From NCBI GenBank assembly GCA_031292525.1, contig JARLGY010000044.1, positions 62,001 through 126,000 on the forward strand: a DNA stretch of 64,000 nt, written 5' to 3'. The notes under the pieces were generated by a model. That model searched no databases. It was not told the origin of the DNA and saw only the letters and a program-made list of their open reading frames with translations. Position numbers and translations under genes: made by a program. Origin of the DNA: Flavipsychrobacter sp. (lineage in GTDB: Bacteria > Bacteroidota > Bacteroidia > Chitinophagales > Chitinophagaceae). Below, piece after piece: positions 63,188-64,000 of the stretch; the stretch's first letter is position 1; each line of letters starts with the position of its first letter.

Positions 63188-63487
63188 TTATCCCTTTACC
63201 GGTACAGCCTTGGCCCATTCAGGCCGTGTTACGGGGTGCCCGTTCAGGGTCTCAACTATTTCTTTTGAGCGGGTAAGTGTTCCTTCAAGCGATTTAGGGC
63301 CGGCAAACGGAAGGCCACCAATATGCCAGCCGTCTGTATGGAGTTCCTCTATCAACACCCAAACTACTTCCCTAAAGGCTTCAGATCCTTCAAACTTCAC
63401 CATTACATCTGTAAGTGCAGCGGCAAGGGCATGTTTTTCTTCGGCGCTGAAAACACCGTCAACCAGTTTAACATTCACAAATGGCAT
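63188..63487 (-). CDS. Tautomerase superfamily protein (4-oxalocrotonate tautomerase-like)
   Basis: A 99-residue protein beginning MPFVNVKLVDGVF. P2, exposed after Met removal, is the catalytic base of the 4-OT superfamily. The beta-alpha-beta unit is followed by an extra C-terminal segment (VIEELHTDGWHIGGLPF and beyond), making it longer than the 62-residue classical enzyme, like the roughly 70-130-residue subgroups. The physiological substrate is unknown. A long palindrome lies 15 bases upstream of its start and probably controls it. Confidence 0.85.
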   Translation of the reverse strand: MPFVNVKLVDGVFSAEEKHALAAALTDVMVKFEGSEAFREVVWVLIEELHTDGWHIGGLPFAGPKSLEGTLTRSKEIVETLNGHPVTRPEWAKAVPVKG

Positions 63488-63501
63488 AATTGTTCTTTTA
63501 G

Positions 63502-63526
63502 ATGATTATCAATATTTGATAATCAT
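63502..63526. promoter_or_regulatory. 25-base perfect palindrome upstream of the tautomerase gene
   Basis: ATGATTATCAA (63502-63512) and TTGATAATCAT (63516-63526) are perfectly inverted around TAT. The element starts 15 bases from the tautomerase ATG and has no T-run, so an operator for a dimeric repressor is likely. Between it and the next gene (63527-63744) nothing else was recognised. Confidence 0.75.
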
Positions 63527-63744
63527 GTTAAGCCATTTGCATGCCAATGCATAAGACCTTGTTATTCAGTTGCTTGTGTTGTTTACGGTACTCTGGGGGA
63601 AACTAAATATCGCCGTTTTCTATTGGTAAAACGATATACCGCTAAAGGCAATTATTGCCTAATAAAATCTAGTGGTTATTTTTATTGAAAGGTAATGAGC
63701 AAAGCTACACTAAAAAACGTTTTGTTAACCTAAGGTTAGTTTAA

Positions 63745-64000
63745 CTATGGCATTATTGATGGTTGCTGATCAAGAATATACTTTATTCTGGCTTCTTGTC
63801 CCAATGTGTCTGGGGCTGCAAGCAGATTTTTACCGCTGTATTTTGCGTAGGCAGTAATTAGACCGGTTGTATTAGTAGATATTTTGACCAACTCCACAGA
63901 TTTTAGGGAGCCGGGAATTCTTGCACCAAACCAACTTGGGTCATCTTGTTGCCCCCAGGTAACTAGCGCCCGTACTTCTCCTGCCGAATGTTTTTTATCG
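63745..64000 (-). CDS. Unidentified protein, C-terminal fragment (truncated by window edge)
   Basis: An open frame on the minus strand enters from the window end and stops at TAG (plus-strand CTA at 63745-63747), giving about 84 residues (such as EVRALVTWGQQDDPSWFGARIP and LKSVELVKISTNTTG, ending IMP). Codon usage looks coding and the segment suggests a beta-rich domain. I do not recognise the family, and the rest of the protein lies outside the window. Confidence 0.6.
   Translation of the reverse strand, partial: DKKHSAGEVRALVTWGQQDDPSWFGARIPGSLKSVELVKISTNTTGLITAYAKYSGKNLLAAPDTLGQEARIKYILDQQPSIMP

Overview
The window looks like a Bacteroidota chromosome, most likely a Chitinophaga/Sphingobacterium-type lineage (inference). 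The evidence is type IX secretion (Por) C-terminal tails on two secreted proteins, a UpxY-type NusG paralogue opening a polysaccharide locus, DUF4331 proteins, an OMP beta-barrel receptor family typical of the phylum, a TPR/HisKA_2 sensor kinase and a TAnnTTTG-type promoter. Base composition is moderately AT-rich, and visibly more so at about 20.2-25.6 kb. No tRNA, rRNA, CRISPR array or insertion sequence was seen.

Layout. 1-1114: end of ribonuclease Z and a DUF4184 membrane protein. 1156-33342: one long, co-directional surface-polysaccharide locus. It starts with a nested hairpin leader, a winged-helix regulator and a UpxY-type antiterminator, then a Wza-like outer-membrane lipoprotein and a Wzc-like tyrosine autokinase. 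Next come an asparagine-synthetase-like amidotransferase, an ABC exporter (Wzm/Wzt with a carbohydrate-binding C-terminus) and a 3-amino-3,6-dideoxyhexose module (two FdtA-like cupins, acetyltransferase, PLP aminotransferase). Nine glycosyltransferases, two further acyltransferases, a Gfo/Idh/MocA dehydrogenase, a sugar N-formyltransferase, a Wzy-like polymerase, a carbamoyltransferase and a PglC/WcaJ-type initiating transferase follow. The locus ends with a decayed ATP-grasp gene, a four-gene FkbH-ACP-MaoC-SDR cassette and a strong terminator. The genes are tightly packed, often with ATGA or TAATG overlaps.

33.4-40.0 kb: two tandem DUF4331 proteins (only the second with a type IX tail), a TPR lipoprotein, a HupE/UreJ-like membrane protein and two small proteins, closed by a bidirectional terminator shared with signal peptidase I on the other strand. 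41.3-47.6 kb: a TetR-controlled tripartite RND efflux operon with matching operators in front of the regulator and of the TolC-like gene.

48-64 kb: ordinary accessory metabolism. This holds a CocE/NonD hydrolase, an APC permease, a flavin dehydrogenase, a secreted GH28 enzyme, a TPR sensor kinase divergent from an outer-membrane beta-barrel receptor, and a minus-strand run of an MDR oxidoreductase, a cupin, a SnoaL-like protein, a TlpA-like thioredoxin, a tautomerase and one truncated unknown gene.

The most promising less-described systems are the FkbH-ACP-MaoC-SDR cassette, which probably makes an acyl group for glycan decoration, and the DUF4331/TPR/HupE module.
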